Source: Russula earlei
Lineage: Eukaryota > Basidiomycota > Agaricomycetes > Russulales > Russulaceae
DNA: 64,000 nucleotides
Assembly (NCBI GenBank): GCA_025769875.1
Contig: JAGFNK010000288.1
Coordinates: forward strand, 1-64,000
Direction: 5' to 3'
The position numbers were made by a program, and so were the translations under genes. The stretch's first letter is position 1. The number at the start of each line of letters is the position of its first letter. Shown piece after piece: positions 37,228-48,670 of this stretch. The notes under the pieces are model-generated. The model ran no database searches, was not told the DNA's origin, and worked only from the letters and a program-made list of their open reading frames with translations.

Positions 37228-37716
37228 TGTTAAGATCTACTTGATCTTAATACTAACTCTAGTGAAAGAGTTGCTTGATATAGTTCAAGCACTAGACTTC
37301 GAATCCTTTGAAGTTATCTCAGGAGGAATGAATGAAGAGGGGAGAGGGGCCTCTTTCATTTAGAGTAGAAACTTGGTTTGAGAGAAATGTCAATGATATA
37401 TGAAGTAAGTTGAGTGTAAGGCTCAACTCATGATACATCTGAGTATTTATACTATATCTTGACAATGGCTGATCTGATTTGTGTGAAACTTGGGGAGCAC
37501 ATAGCTGAGATCCAGAAGTATCCAAAAACATCAGAAATGACTCACACATGAGTCATTTTCTGTCATCAATCAATAAGCAATCACTAAGCATCAGTCATCC
37601 TATCAGTCAGCGATACCACTAAGTATCAGTCAGTGAATCAGTAAGCAACAGTAAGAAGAAATGAGTAAGCAAGCATGGGTAAGCAAATGGTCAGGGATGC
37701 AAACTGAATCTTAACA
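37228..37716 (+). mobile_element. Solo LTR family C, copy 1, 489 bp, TSD CATGA
   Basis: It starts TGTTAAGATC and ends AATCTTAACA, with CATGA at 37223-37227 and again at 37717-37721. It sits inside LTR family B copy 1. A second copy lies at 48671-49171. Confidence 0.92.
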
Positions 37717-38510
37717 CATGATCACCTTTCACAGCCTGTACCAGTACCTCTCTGGTACTTGCTACTTGTTTGGACCATGCTCTTTGCTGACTTCATCCTT
37801 GAACTCAGTTGACTTGTCTCCAAGCTTTTACCTCACTCTTGAACTGGATTGTTCAACAGTGAGTTCCTGCAGACAGCCTTCATGACCACACCTTGTGACT
37901 GTCTGGAAAATGCTGAGAAACCCCAAAAAAGAACTTATTATGTAATGTCATGATGAGTACTCCTGTCACACAAGCGACCCTGGAGAACCCCAAAGTTCAA
38001 AATGTTACACTTTTGTCAGTCACAAAAGGGTATTTTCCACCCAGTGCATAAACTCAAATTTTGTGGTTTCAATTTTTACACAATTTTGTTTCACACAAAT
38101 CTTAAAATGATGTATGATTTTTGTAACATAATGTATGTTCTAAAATCTTGTCAATACTAACTTATTTTGTAACAGGAATCTATTGTAACAAAATCCACAA
38201 TGAATTTTCATTGTATCAAAATAATAGATTTTGTTATTCAACATGTTACAGTTTTGTCATTCACATAACATAAGTTGATTTCTCAACCAGTGACAGTGTT
38301 CTCACTGATCTTCATTTCATGTGCACACACTCAGATGCAGGAGTCTATCATCACCAAGATATGAGGGGATCCATTATCATCATCACCTTAGGTTACTCAC
38401 TCTCACAGATCATCAGCATCAAGACATCCTTATCCAAGTGTTACAAATTGACTGATCTAGGTGAGATTGTATCTTATCTCAGGATCTGTGTTACACATGA
38501 TCACTCAGCT

Positions 38511-39855
38511 TGTTACAACATTTTCTTTTCTCATTTCTTTTCTACTTACATGCTAAGGACTGCTTGCTCTTGTACATCCCATTCCCTACTGGTCTCATGA
38601 TCTCTTATGTCTTGTGATCTCTCCTGCTTTATCATGTGATCCATAAATGTCCAGGTAACATCGGATTGCTGTTACTTTCCCTTTGTTTGGTTCTTTTTCC
38701 TTTTATATTCCTTCATTAGTTTCAACTGTGCAATGCTGCACACCTACTGTGCAGCACAGTTACTTGGTTCTGACTCATTCATGGCCTCATTTCTATGACT
38801 GCTACTCTGTCACCGTAACTAGCCATGTCAGTTCACAAGCGGAAAACAAGTCAATGATAGAGAGGTGTTCAAGAAATGGGCTGGTTCCCATGTATAATGA
38901 GTAAGGATCCCTGCAGTGGTCAAAGTGTTTTATGCTAAACAGGTTATGGCCAATAGACCCTTCCTAGTACGACTTGGTCCATTGAGAAGCTAGGGTAAGT
39001 TTGTAATGGGATAGACTAGGGCTGGTTCCACTAGCTATATGCGTTCAAGTCTGTCGGGGACCTTGAACAACGCAGAGAGAGTAGAGGAAGGTAGGTCTTA
39101 AAGGAGGAGAGCTCTTCTCAGGGGAGTGAAGAGAGACTCTTTAGGGAAGGAAGGGAAAGGTGAAGAGTAGATGGTGGATGGTGTGTTGAGAGTTGATGAA
39201 ATGGAGAAGTGGTTGTGGTTTAAGTTTGTGAGAGTGAAGTGGGTTGCAGGAGAATATGTTGGACAAGAGTAGGTTGGATTCTACAAGAGACCAAGCTTAG
39301 GGCTTTGGTCGCAAAGTACTGAGCTTATATATACAGGAGAAGTGCAGCAATAGCTGCGCTTTGACTGTGCTACTAGTATAGTAGGAGTCATAATAAGTAG
39401 GAGTCATAGAAATGAGGCCACAAATGAGTCAGAACCAAGTAACTGTGCTGCACAGTAGGTGCACAGCATTGCACAGTCGAAACTAAGAAGTGAATATAAA
39501 TGGAAAGAGAACCAAACAAAGGGAAAGTAACAGCAATCCAGTGTTACCTGGACGTGTATGGATCACATGATAACACAGAAGGGATCACAAGACGTAAGAG
39601 ATCACTATACTAGTAAGTAAAGGGATGTACGAAAGCAAGCAGTCCATAGCAAAAGGTAAGAGGTAAACATAAAAGGAAAATGGTGTAACATACTCACTAT
39701 GACTCCTACTATACTAGTAGCACAGTCAAAGTGCAGCTATTGCTGCACTTCTCCTGTATATATAAACCCAGGACTTTGAGACCGAATCCCTATGCTTTGT
39801 CTCTTGTAGGATTGGACCTACTCTTGTCCAACATATTCACCTGCAACTCAAAACC
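38511..39855 (+). mobile_element. LTR family A, outer copy, interrupted twice
   Basis: It starts TGTTACAACATTTTC. The LTR runs from 38511 to 38807, is broken by an inverted copy of its own family (38808-39690), resumes at 39691 and is broken again by LTR family B copy 2 at 39856. Beyond 40824 the sequence still resembles LTR A loosely (pyrimidine-rich with CAAACC motifs) but soon diverges, so the right end is not fixed. Confidence 0.8.
38808..39690 (-). mobile_element. Solo LTR family A, inverted copy, 883 bp, TSD TACTC
   Basis: On the plus strand it starts TGTCACCGTAACTAG and ends GGTGTAACA, the reverse complement of the solo LTR at 43285-44167, and it has exactly the same length. TACTC flanks it (38803-38807 and 39691-39695). 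It is inserted into another copy of the same LTR in opposite orientation, creating a local inverted repeat. Confidence 0.93.
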
Positions 39856-40818
39856 TGTCAAGACTCACTGTTGAATAATCCAGTTCAAGAGCAAGGGGTT
39901 AGTTCAGAGACGAGTTGATAGATGTCTAGGATGGTGTGGGCTAGAAGCAGAGTCCAGAGTAGTAACAAATACCAGAGAGGTACCGTTACTGTGAGAGTCG
40001 AGCAGTCACGCAGAGAGGAGGCCAGGATAGTCACAAGGGGACGGTCCTTAAAGGAGTATCCCAGGGATGGAGAGTGCTGTAAACAAATGGACAGTCTGAG
40101 GACTGTCTGCTACTTTATTGAGCGCTTATATACTACAAGAGAACTGCCAAATAGGGAACAAGTTATAACCTTGTTATCAAGCACAATAAGGGATGAGTAA
40201 GAAGTTGGAGTGCACTTACTGAGCATGCTCAATCATGCTCAGTAAGCTGCTGAGTAAGAAGGCTTCTTCTGATGAGTAAGAGCCTTCACTGTCCATGTGT
40301 TTACGGTCTTAGTACACATGCAAGCACCTGATTCATTTTCTGTTAGTTAGTTTAGGGCCGGTCATTTGAGGACTTGTAGTCTGGTTCAGGGAATAGTGTT
40401 ATCCTATAAGGCCCCTTATATAGTTCTATTAGGGTCCTTAGAGTCGACCCTAATGTTTCTATTAAGGTCCCTAGTATTGCCTTATAGTTCGTTCTATAGT
40501 TATTAGAGTTAGTCTAATAACACATTGCAGGGTCTTTGATACTGTGTTAGTGCCTATTTTAGAGCACCTATAGTCATCCTAAAGGGTCCCTAGGAAGGTC
40601 CTAGTACTGTCCTTTATTGCTAAAAGGGTTGCCCTTAAGTGGGGCTTGCTGTATGTCGATTGTGCCAAGAATTGCTCGCGTGACAATGTGAGCGCGATAT
40701 TGTGGACACCTCTACTCACCCCTTTTGCTCATGTGAACAGGGTGACACCATAGAGGCTGGGTTTCCTCCTATAAGGAAGGGTCCTTCAAGGGCCCTCTCC
40801 GGAGAATGGTTCATGACA
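39856..40818 (-). mobile_element. Solo LTR family B, copy 2, 963 bp, TSD AAACC
   Basis: On the plus strand it starts TGTCAAGACTCACTGTTGAA and ends GGTTCATGACA. AAACC is found on both sides (39851-39855 and 40819-40823). It is inserted into the outer LTR family A copy. Confidence 0.92.
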
Positions 40819-40823
40819 AAACC

Positions 40824-41215
40824 TTCCAAACCCATCTCTCAAACACCCACCTTTTTAACTCTCCTCACTCTTCTCAACCTACTGTAAGGCAGCACTTGTG
40901 TGCACGCATAGTGCAAGGGGAGGTTGTTTGCCTGAGGGGACAGTTAGACTTGGTGAGGAAAGAGGGGGGGAATGTGACAGAAAGGTGAGCAAAGAAGGTG
41001 AAAGTGCTGATTAATGGGAGTCCACAGTTTTTTTTTTGTGTCAAAAGACCCCCATTTGATGATTTCCCCTTTCTTGGATTTTTAGGAGGATGTCATGCAC
41101 AATGTTAGAGTTTGGGTTGTTTGAGTTGGTGCTTCAACTGGGAAGCCTTGGCTGATCACATCCCTTCCCTAAACATAACACCACTACAACTGGCAAGGTG
41201 TCTTGTTTCAATTGG
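40824..41215. repeat. Unclassified repeat with a second copy near 48450
   Basis: About 160 bp at 41005-41165 (including GTGCTGATTAATGGGAGTCC, a poly-T run and GGATGTCATGCACAATG) recurs in diverged form at 48450-48607. No coding sequence is visible and element ends could not be set. Confidence 0.6.
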
Positions 41216-42122
41216 TGTCATGAACCATTTCCTGGAGAGGGCCCTTGAAGGACCCTTCCTTATTAGAGAAAACCCAGCCTCTATGATGCCACCCTGTTCA
41301 CACGAGCAAAAGGGGTGAGTCAAGGTGTCCACAATATTGTGCATGCATTGTCGCGTGATTGATTCTAGGCACAATTGACATACAACAAGCCCTACTTAGT
41401 GGCAACCCTTCTAGCAATACAAGACAGTATTGTAGGCTTCCTAAAAACCCTTTAGGATGACCCAAAGTGCTCTACATTAGGCTGCTAATGAAGATACTAT
41501 AGGCCCTATAATGCATTATTAGACTAACTCTAATAACCTTAGAACAAACTATAAGGCAATACTAAGGACCTTAGTAGAAGTATTCGGGTTGACTCTAAGG
41601 ACCCTAATAGAACTATATAAGAGGCCTTATGGACAACTCTATTCCACAGACAAAACCACAAGTCCTCAGATGACCAGCCCTCAACTAACTAACAGCTCTT
41701 ACTCATCAATATGATCCTTCTTACTCAGCAGCTTACTGAGCATGACTGAGCATGCTCAGTAAGCATACTCTGACTTCTTACTCATCTGTCAACTGTGCTT
41801 AATAACAAGGTTATGACTTGTTCCCTATTTAGCAGTTCTGTTGTAGTATATAATTGCGCAATAAAGTAGCAGACAGTCTTCAAACTGTCCATTTGATTCG
41901 CGGCACTCTACTATCAAGGTTACTCCTTTAGGACCACCCTATCTAGTACACCCTGGCTCTCTCCTTCCATGATCACCTCTCACAACCAGTACCAGTTCCC
42001 CTCTGGTACTTGTTACTTGTTTGGACCGTGCTCTTCACCAACTTTGTCCTTGAACTCAGTCACCTCATCTCTGAGCTCCTATCTCACTCTTGAACTGGAT
42101 TGTTCAACAGTGAGTCCTGACA
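41216..42122 (+). mobile_element. Solo LTR family B, copy 3, 907 bp, TSD ATTGG/ACTGG
   Basis: It starts TGTCATGAACCATTTCC and ends CAGTGAGTCCTGACA. Its flanks are ATTGG (41211-41215) and ACTGG (42123-42127), a target duplication with one difference, so it is older or more mutated than the perfect ones. It is the uninterrupted reference for reading the nesting in copies 1 and 4. Confidence 0.85.
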
Positions 42123-42197
42123 ACTGGTGATTCAAATATTTCACATGGCTTGTGTGACTGTCTGACTAATGGGTAGCTTACTTAAGCTATCTGACTA

Positions 42198-42698
42198 ATG
42201 GGTAGGCTACAGTATGATAGCACATACAATGATGGATTACATGGCTACTCTGACACTAGCCTCAGAGATAATGCAGATGACTTCAAGTCCACCTTGGGCT
42301 ATGTCTTCCTCCTAGCTGGCACAGCTACTTCCTGGTCATTGCACAAGCAGAAGACAGTCACACAAAGTGCCACACAAGCTGAATATATGGCACTAGTTGA
42401 TGCAGCAGATCAAGCCATGTGGTATTGGAGCTTTCTCTCTAAGATCAGCTATCAGATCTCCAATCTGATTCCACTTCATGGTGATAACAAAGGTGCTGTC
42501 AACCTTGCACTCAACCCAGTCACTGGAAGACAGTCAAAGCACATCCCTATCAAGCATCATGCCTTCCACCAATACATTGATAATGGACTGATCACACTTA
42601 TCCATACATCTACAGGAGAGATGCTTCGTGATGGTCTCACCAAGCTGCATGCTCACATGCTGCTTTGGACCTTTGTTGATGGGTTGGGTCTCATTTGA
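42198..42698 (+). pseudogene. Ty1/copia RNase H (3' end of pol), remnant
   Basis: Encodes the C-terminal RNase H part of a copia-type polyprotein. Visible features are GYSDTSLRDN, TLGYVFLLAGTATSWSLHKQ, SATQAEYMALVDAADQAMWY (with the RNase H Glu in QAEYMAL) and GDNKGAVNLALNPVTG, then the terminal KHIPIKHHAFHQYI block and a stop after GLGLI. Integrase and reverse transcriptase are missing upstream, where LTR family B copy 3 ends. The frame is open over 166 codons, so this piece has decayed little. A purine tract and a probable 3' LTR follow. Confidence 0.9.
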
Positions 42699-42721
42699 TC
42701 TAATCTACCAACTGTCCTAAT

Positions 42722-42913
42722 TATGGGGGGATGATGAGATCTGCACTGCCTAGAGCCTCAGGTGCATTGTGATGCAATCACAGCACTGATGCATTGATGT
42801 GTCAGATCACCCAGCCCAGGTATCACAAGCTCAGCTCATACACTGCAGCACATGTTAGTTACAATGATAGATTGATTTATGACAATTAGTAGCTACAAAC
42901 AACTGATCCTCAC
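42722..42913 (+). mobile_element. Polypurine tract and truncated 3' LTR of the copia remnant (family F)
   Basis: ATTATGGGGGGATGA, 25-30 bases after the pol stop, fits a polypurine tract. TGATGAGATCTGC at 42733 would start the 3' LTR. This LTR is cut at 42914 by LTR family B copy 4 and its continuation beyond 47447 was not found. Confidence 0.65.
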
Positions 42914-43284
42914 TGTCAAGACTCACTGTTGAACAATTCAGTTGAAGAGTGAGAGAGGAGCTCAGAGACAAGTCAACTGAGTTCAAGGATGAAGTTGGCA
43001 AGGAGCACAGTCCAAACAAGTGGCAAATACCAGAGAGGTATGGGTATTGGCTATGAGAGATGGTCACAGAGAGAGAGTGCCAGGATCACTAGATAGGGTG
43101 GTCACAAAGGAGTACCCTCAGTTAATAAGAGTGCCACAAATCAAATGGACAGTCTGAAGACTGTCTGCTACTTTATTGAGTGCTTATATACAGTGATCCA
43201 AAAAACTGTTCAAATGTTTTGTACATTTTCATTGAATTAACCATATCTAGAGAACCACTGCAGCTGATAACATGTTAGTGGGCT

Positions 43285-44167
43285 TGTTACAACATTTTCC
43301 TTTTACGCTTACTTCTTACCTTTTTGCTATGGACTGCTTGCCTTCATATGTCCCTTTACTTACTGGTCTCGTGATCCCTTATGTCTTGTGATCTTTTTGG
43401 TGTTATCATGTGATCCATACATGTCCAGGTAACACTGGATTGCTGTTACTTTCCCTTTGTTTGGTTCTCTTTCCTTTTATACTTACTTTTTACTGTTGAC
43501 TGTGCAATGCTGCACACCTACTGTGCAGCACAGTCATTTGGTTCTGACTCATTTGTGGCCTCATTTCTATGACTCTTACTTATTATGACTCCTACTATAC
43601 TAGTAGCACAGTCAAAGCGCAGCTATTGCTGCACTTCTCCTGTATATATAAGCTCAGTACTTTGTGACCAAAGCCCTAAGCTTAGTCTCTTGTAGAATCC
43701 AACCTACTCTTGTCCAAACATATTCACCTGCAACCCACTCCACTCCTAATCCTCAAACCACATTCACCTCTCCATTTCATCAACTCTTCACACACACACA
43801 CCATCCACCATCTACTCTTCGCCTCTCCCTTCCTCCCCTAAGAGTCTCTCTTCACTCTACTGAGAAGAGCTCTCCTCCTTCAAGACATACCTTCCTCTCT
43901 CTGCATGTTCAAGGTCTACTATGGACTTGAATGCATATAGCTAGTAGGAACCAGCCCTAGTCTATCCCATTACAAACTTACCCTAGCTTCTCAATGGACT
44001 GAGTCGTACTAGGAAGGGTCTATTGGCCATAACCTGTTTAGCATAAAACACTTTGACTGCTGCAGGGATCCTTACTCTTACAACGGGAACCAGGCTGTTC
44101 ATCAGAACACACTTTATTATCAACTCGACTTCAGGCTTGAGAACTGACATGGCTCATTACTGTGACA
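43285..44167 (+). mobile_element. Solo LTR family A, 883 bp, TSD GGGCT
   Basis: It starts TGTTACAACATTTTCC and ends TTACTGTGACA, with GGGCT at 43280-43284 and 44168-44172. It lies in the left inverted repeat of the Tc1 element; the uninterrupted right repeat shows the original sequence GTTAGTGGGCTTGTGTTAA. It carries a TATATATAAG promoter-like box near 43644. Confidence 0.95.
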
Positions 44168-44349
44168 GGGCTTGTGTTAAAGCTCTACATCATAGCTTTG
44201 TAATGAAATACTATATATACGATGAACATAATTATGTAAGAAGATATAAGGTATTTCTTCCAGTGTATCCATTTGAACAGTTTTTTGGCCTTGGTTAGTG
44301 AGTGTGCAAATAAGCTAAAACAGCTGCTTCTTCTTCACCAACAACATCA

Positions 44350-45611
44350 TGAAGTCTCTTCTTCCTCATGAAGTCAACTACATCATCTCCCTTCTCCAGG
44401 CCAACCATTCAGTCTGTAACATTGCCAAGGCAGCACACAGAAGCATTGGTTCAATCACCAACATTTGCCAGAAATAACTTCCTGACCTTCCAAAGTCCTC
44501 TGGAGGTCATCCTTCCAAGCTCTCTAACCTTGACATCTGCTATGCCACACACCTTCTTAGCTCTGGAGAAGCAGATACTGCTCCTCAGGTTGCTAGAAGG
44601 TTGGAGGTCATCAAAGAGTCCACTATCTCCAATCAGACCATTCGAAACTACCTTAACAAGGGAGGCTTGAAGGCAGTTACAAAGAAGAAGAGGCCTTACC
44701 TTAAACCAAGTCACTATAGGGCCAGAAAGGCCTTTGCAGAAAAGTACTTATACTGGACTGTGGAGGACTGGAAGAGGGTAATTTGGTCAGATGAGACCAA
44801 AATCAACCATATGGGCTCAGATGGCAAGAAGAGGAGAGCACCTTTCTGAACACCTTGTTCAGCCAACAGTCAAACATGGAGGAGGTTCCTTAATGTTGTG
44901 GGGCTGCATGTCTTGGGAAAGAGTTGGGCATGCAGCAAAGATTGATGGAAGGATGGATGCTGAACTTTATTGGAGGATGAACTACTTGCATCTATCATGT
45001 ATCTCAAGAAGAACTTACATGTGCCCACCCTGATCAACTCCTATTTGATATAGTAGAATGACTTGTATATAAGACCTCTCTCTGGGAAGAATAAGCCTTA
45101 GGCTTGTTCTCCTGTGAATATACATATACTGGAAAACACCTCTCAAATCATCTGTCTCTTAGCTTTCAAGCTTTCTCTCTGAAATTCCTCATATTGTCTT
45201 GTCTTCTGGATGCGAAGACAATCCAATCAAGTTTCCTCTCCACAGAACACACTAGCTTTTGCTGTGTTGTCTCTGAGATCCCCAACTACCATGAGAATCT
45301 GTTGTCTTGCTTGACTCCCCTGTGCTCATCTCACACATGAAACAATTTGCTAGCAACACCACCCCCAGTCGGTGACACAACAGGACAATGCCTCTATCCA
45401 CAAGAGCAGGCTTGCCACATCTTGGTTCCAAGACCACAGAATTCAGGTCATGGACTGGCCAGCTCAATCCCCAGACCTCAATCCTATTGAGCATCTTTGG
45501 GTTCATCTCAAAAAGAAGCTTGCAGCTTATCCAACACCCCCTAAGGGAATCAATGAACTTTGGGAGTGCACACAGTTGGAATGGGAGGCCATTGATCAAA
45601 CTGTTGTGTAG
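44350..45611 (+). pseudogene. Tc1/mariner transposase, broken
   Basis: The N-terminal DNA-binding part begins MKSLLPHEVNYIISLLQANH. It has a TAA stop after ICQK (about 44474), then continues in frame with a second helix-turn-helix region to the first catalytic Asp (WSDETKIN, about 44785). A deletion and frameshift near 44830 follow, then HGGGSLMLWGCMSWE in another frame. A truncated LTR E is inserted at about 45040-45377. The second catalytic Asp (QQDNASIHKS) and the third, Glu in DLNPIEHLW, follow, so the triad is the DDE type with 34-residue spacing. It cannot make an active enzyme. Confidence 0.9.
45040..45377 (-). mobile_element. LTR family E, truncated inverted fragment
   Basis: It ends CAGTCGGTGACA on the plus strand, matching the inverted start of the LTR at 36192. 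It also shares CTATTTGATATAGTA and GCCTTAGGCTTGTTCTCCTG (inverted). About 165 bp of the other end are missing. It splits the Tc1 transposase. Confidence 0.8.
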
Positions 45612-46328
45612 AATTTGATAGAAAGTATGCCTAGGAGGTGGAAGAGGTGTTCAAAGCAAATGGAGGATACACAAACCACTAATTTTTGGCATATACCCTA
45701 TTTAGATACCAAGGCAAAAAAACTGTTCAAATAGATACACTGGAAGAAATACCTTATATCATCTTACATAATTATGTTCATAGTATATACAGTATTTTAT
45801 TACAAAGCTATGATGTAGAGCTTTAACACAAGCCCACTAACATGTTATCAGCTGGAGTGGTTCTCTAGATATGGTTAATACAATGAAAATGTACAAAACA
45901 TTTAAACAGTTTTTTGGGTCACTGTACTACAAGCAAACTACTAAATAGAGAACAAGTCATAACCTTGTTATCAAGCACAATAAAAGATGAGTAAGACATC
46001 AGGGGATGCTTAGTGAGCATGCTCAGTCATGCTCAGTAAGCTGCTGCTGAGTAAGGAGGCCCTAGATGATGAGGAAGGGGCTCTAGTGTCCACATGTTCA
46101 CTGTCTAGTGCATGTGTAAAGCATCTGATTTATTTGCTGTAAGTCAGTTTAGGGCTGGTCTTTCTGAGACTTGGAGTATTTGATGGTGAGGAGGTGTTCC
46201 CTATAAGGCTCCTTCTAAGGTTCCATTAGGGTCCTTAGAGTTGACCCTAATATCAGTATTTAAGGTCCCTAGTGTCATCTTATAGTTCATTCTAAGGTCA
46301 TTGGAGTTAGTCTAATAATGTGTTCTAG

Positions 46329-47154
46329 TGATATGAACCAAGGCCAAGTCCTGGCCATATATTATCCTGTTTCACTCAAGAGAGACCCCTCTCACTTTGC
46401 ATCACCAACCCACTTCTATTTCTTGGGCTACTCCTCCTGTGGTACAAGACATTGCTATTGCAAAGACACTATGACATGACCAGGCACCCATTTCCTAATT
46501 GGGTAATCATCATGTGGCAGCCACATGGCCACTCAGCCACCTAGAACCCAAAACAGTGGCATGAACTCCTACAACTTGTTGCATAACTCAGATGATGTCA
46601 TTTAGCTCCAATGACATCATGGCTGACTGAGTGACTCCACACTGACCTCATCTGCTCACTAAGCACTCTGCAGTGACATCATAATGATGTCATTGCTCCA
46701 CAATGATCAATAATACACTCAGTAAGCCTGAAACCTGACACAAGCAAGTTTATGCCTCTACAGTCCTATCAGATGGTGCCAAAGGGTCTAGAATAGTTCC
46801 TGTTCTTTGTAATTGACCATGTACACAGTATATAAGCCCCAATGTAGCATGGGAGTTGTCAGACTGTCCATTTGTGATACTCTCATCTTCCTGGGTACTC
46901 CCCCATGACCGCTCAGTTTAAAGTCTCCTCTTGTCCTCAAGGTACTCTTCAACGACCGCCTTGTCTAAAGCCCTTCTCTACACTGGCCTCCAGTCTTTGC
47001 CTCTGCCTTCGCAACATGTACCAGTCCCCATCTAGTACCTTCTAGTTGTTTGGTTCATCCTCCTGTTTAATGCCATCTATGCCACATACCATCTGTTCCG
47101 ACCCTTGCCCACCTGCTCCTGAGTCCTTAGTGTTCAGCAGTACATGTCTTGACA
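46329..47154 (+). mobile_element. Solo LTR family D, 826 bp, TSD TCTAG
   Basis: It starts TGATATGAACCAAGG and ends CATGTCTTGACA. TCTAG flanks it (46324-46328 and 47155-47159). It is inserted in LTR family B copy 4. It is the only copy of its family in the window. Confidence 0.9.
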
Positions 47155-47447
47155 TCTAGAGTCTATAGTATCTTCATCAGCATCCAATATAAGGGCTTTA
47201 GGGTCATCCTAAAGAGTCTTTAGAGGGCCTCTAATATTGTCCTTTACTGTTAGATAGGTTGCCACCAAGTACGGCTTGCCATATGTTGATTGTGCCTAGA
47301 GTCAATCATGCTACAATGCATGTGCAATATTGTGGACACCTCTACTCACCCCTTTGGCTGTGTGAACAAAGTGGCATCATGGGGCCTAGGTTTCCTCTCA
47401 TAGGGAAGGGTCCTTCAAGGGCCCTCTCTGGGAAATGGTTCATGACA

Positions 47448-48670
47448 TGTGTTGGGCATTTGGTGGTAACATTGTTGGAGGTGGAGGAGAGGGAGTGTGT
47501 GTTGAAGGCAAGAGGTGGAGGGCATGAAGGCATTTGCATGTGTGACATAGTGGAGGGAGAGAGGGAGTTGCAGGGCGCACATGTTGGGCATTCAGTGGCT
47601 CACTATTTCTCATGGTGGAAGGGAAGTGGAAGGTGTTGAACCGGAACCTGAATGGATCAGAGAAGGCGAAGACCTTCATACAAGGTTCAAGATCTGCTCA
47701 TAGATGTTACATGTTAGACAGAACTTTAGTATATGTGCTTATGGCAATAGGGTTACGCATACTATGCTATCTATCACAAGATGCAGCCTTATGCTGCATC
47801 TAGAATGTTTCCACATCACACGTCACTGAATGTGCGATATAGTGGACACCTGTAGTCACCTCTTTTGGACTTAGGAACAGCCCTGGGTCATAGAGGTATA
47901 AATACCATACATGTAGACGAGTATACATATCGCTCTACACCCCAATATCACTTGAGCATTAGCACAACCTCTAAGGTGGTTTGCTTGGCCTGTTAGCTGC
48001 ACTCTATGCTGCACAACAGAAGGGAGAGATAGAGAGGAACAACTGAGACAAGAGAGGGAGAGACATGAATGCAACATGAACAGGAGAGATGGTTGCATGT
48101 AGGTGTGTGAGACAGCAGAGGGTGACATGACTTACCCAGTCAAGAATTGGTTTCAACCAGTCATCCCCCAGTTTTGGTTGAGACTGGTCTGAACTGGTCA
48201 AATGACTGCAAATGACCATGTGTAACCAGTTACATGCAGTCCAGTCTGGTTTTTTGAGGATTGGGCAAACTGGCAGCCAGTCACATTCACAGTCACACCA
48301 AAATTGTGGGAAAAACTGGACTTGACTGGACTTTGAAGCACTACTGTCACCAACCCACCAACCATGCAGCTTACTTAAGGTACCTAGCACTTAGTCAGAA
48401 TTTGTAGACACACTGAAAATGATGATCTCAATTTCTTTCAAATGGGGGGTAAAAGTAGTGATTAATGTGAATCCACCCATGTTTTTTTTTTGTCAAAATA
48501 TACCCATTTGATGTTTTCCCCTTCCTTGTGTTTTTGGAGAGATGTCATGCAGAATGGTAGAATTCAAGTTGGTGCTTCAAATTGGCATCCTCAGCTAATC
48601 ACATGTCTCTAAGCTGCTCATCCTCAAGCCCTGTCAACCATACATCCGCATAGATGGTGTACTCCCTCCC
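47448..48670. other. Unassigned repeat-derived sequence
   Basis: AT-rich, CpG-poor DNA without an open coding region. It holds the second copy (48450-48607) of the repeat seen at 41005-41165. A CAACCATGCAGCTTACTTAAGGTACC segment near 48359-48384 recurs inverted near 50793-50820. Confidence 0.5.

Larger units (their letters stand above)
35908..37875 (+). mobile_element. LTR family B, copy 1 (with two solo LTRs nested inside)
   Basis: It starts TGTCATGAATCACC and ends near ...TTCAACAGTGAGTTCCTG and GACA. Removing the two nested LTRs (36192-36693 and 37228-37716) and their target duplications leaves about 967 bp, close to the 963 bp of copy 2. A family-B target duplication is not preserved at the right end, whose last bases have diverged. 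Confidence 0.8.
35826..38293. repeat. Inverted-repeat element split by an LTR family B insertion
   Basis: About 80 bp at 35826-35907 (starting CACTGGTTAGGAAATCAAC) recurs in inverted orientation at 38210-38293 (ending AAGTTGATTTCTCAACCAGTG). The LTR family B copy starts immediately after the left arm. I read this as an older foldback or MITE-like element interrupted by the LTR. No internal coding sequence is visible. Confidence 0.65.
43191..45924 (+). mobile_element. Tc1/mariner element with long TIRs, interrupted by two LTRs, TSD TA
   Basis: It starts CAGTGATCCAAAAAACTG and ends in the inverted form CAGTTTTTTGGGTCACTG, flanked by TA (43189-43190 and 45925-45926). The interrupted LTR B reads CTTATATACTACAAG in copy 2, which confirms the junction. 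The inverted repeats extend over about 210 bp once the solo LTR A at 43285-44167 is removed (left arm 43191-43284 plus 44168-44293; right arm about 45699-45924). Without both insertions it is about 1.5 kb, normal for the superfamily. The transposase inside is broken. Confidence 0.93.
42914..47447 (-). mobile_element. LTR family B, copy 4, holding a Tc1 element and an LTR D
   Basis: On the plus strand it starts TGTCAAGACTCACTG and ends GGTTCATGACA. It is interrupted at 43191-45924 by a Tc1/mariner element and at 46329-47154 by a family D solo LTR; without these it is about 0.97 kb, like copies 1 and 2. Its own flanks (CTCAC and TGTGT) do not match, so one end may have been lost or rearranged. 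Confidence 0.85.

Noticed and set aside
38319..38904. Plus-strand frames near 38.3-38.9 kb
   Set aside because: They lie within LTR family A sequence and have no retroviral-type domain.
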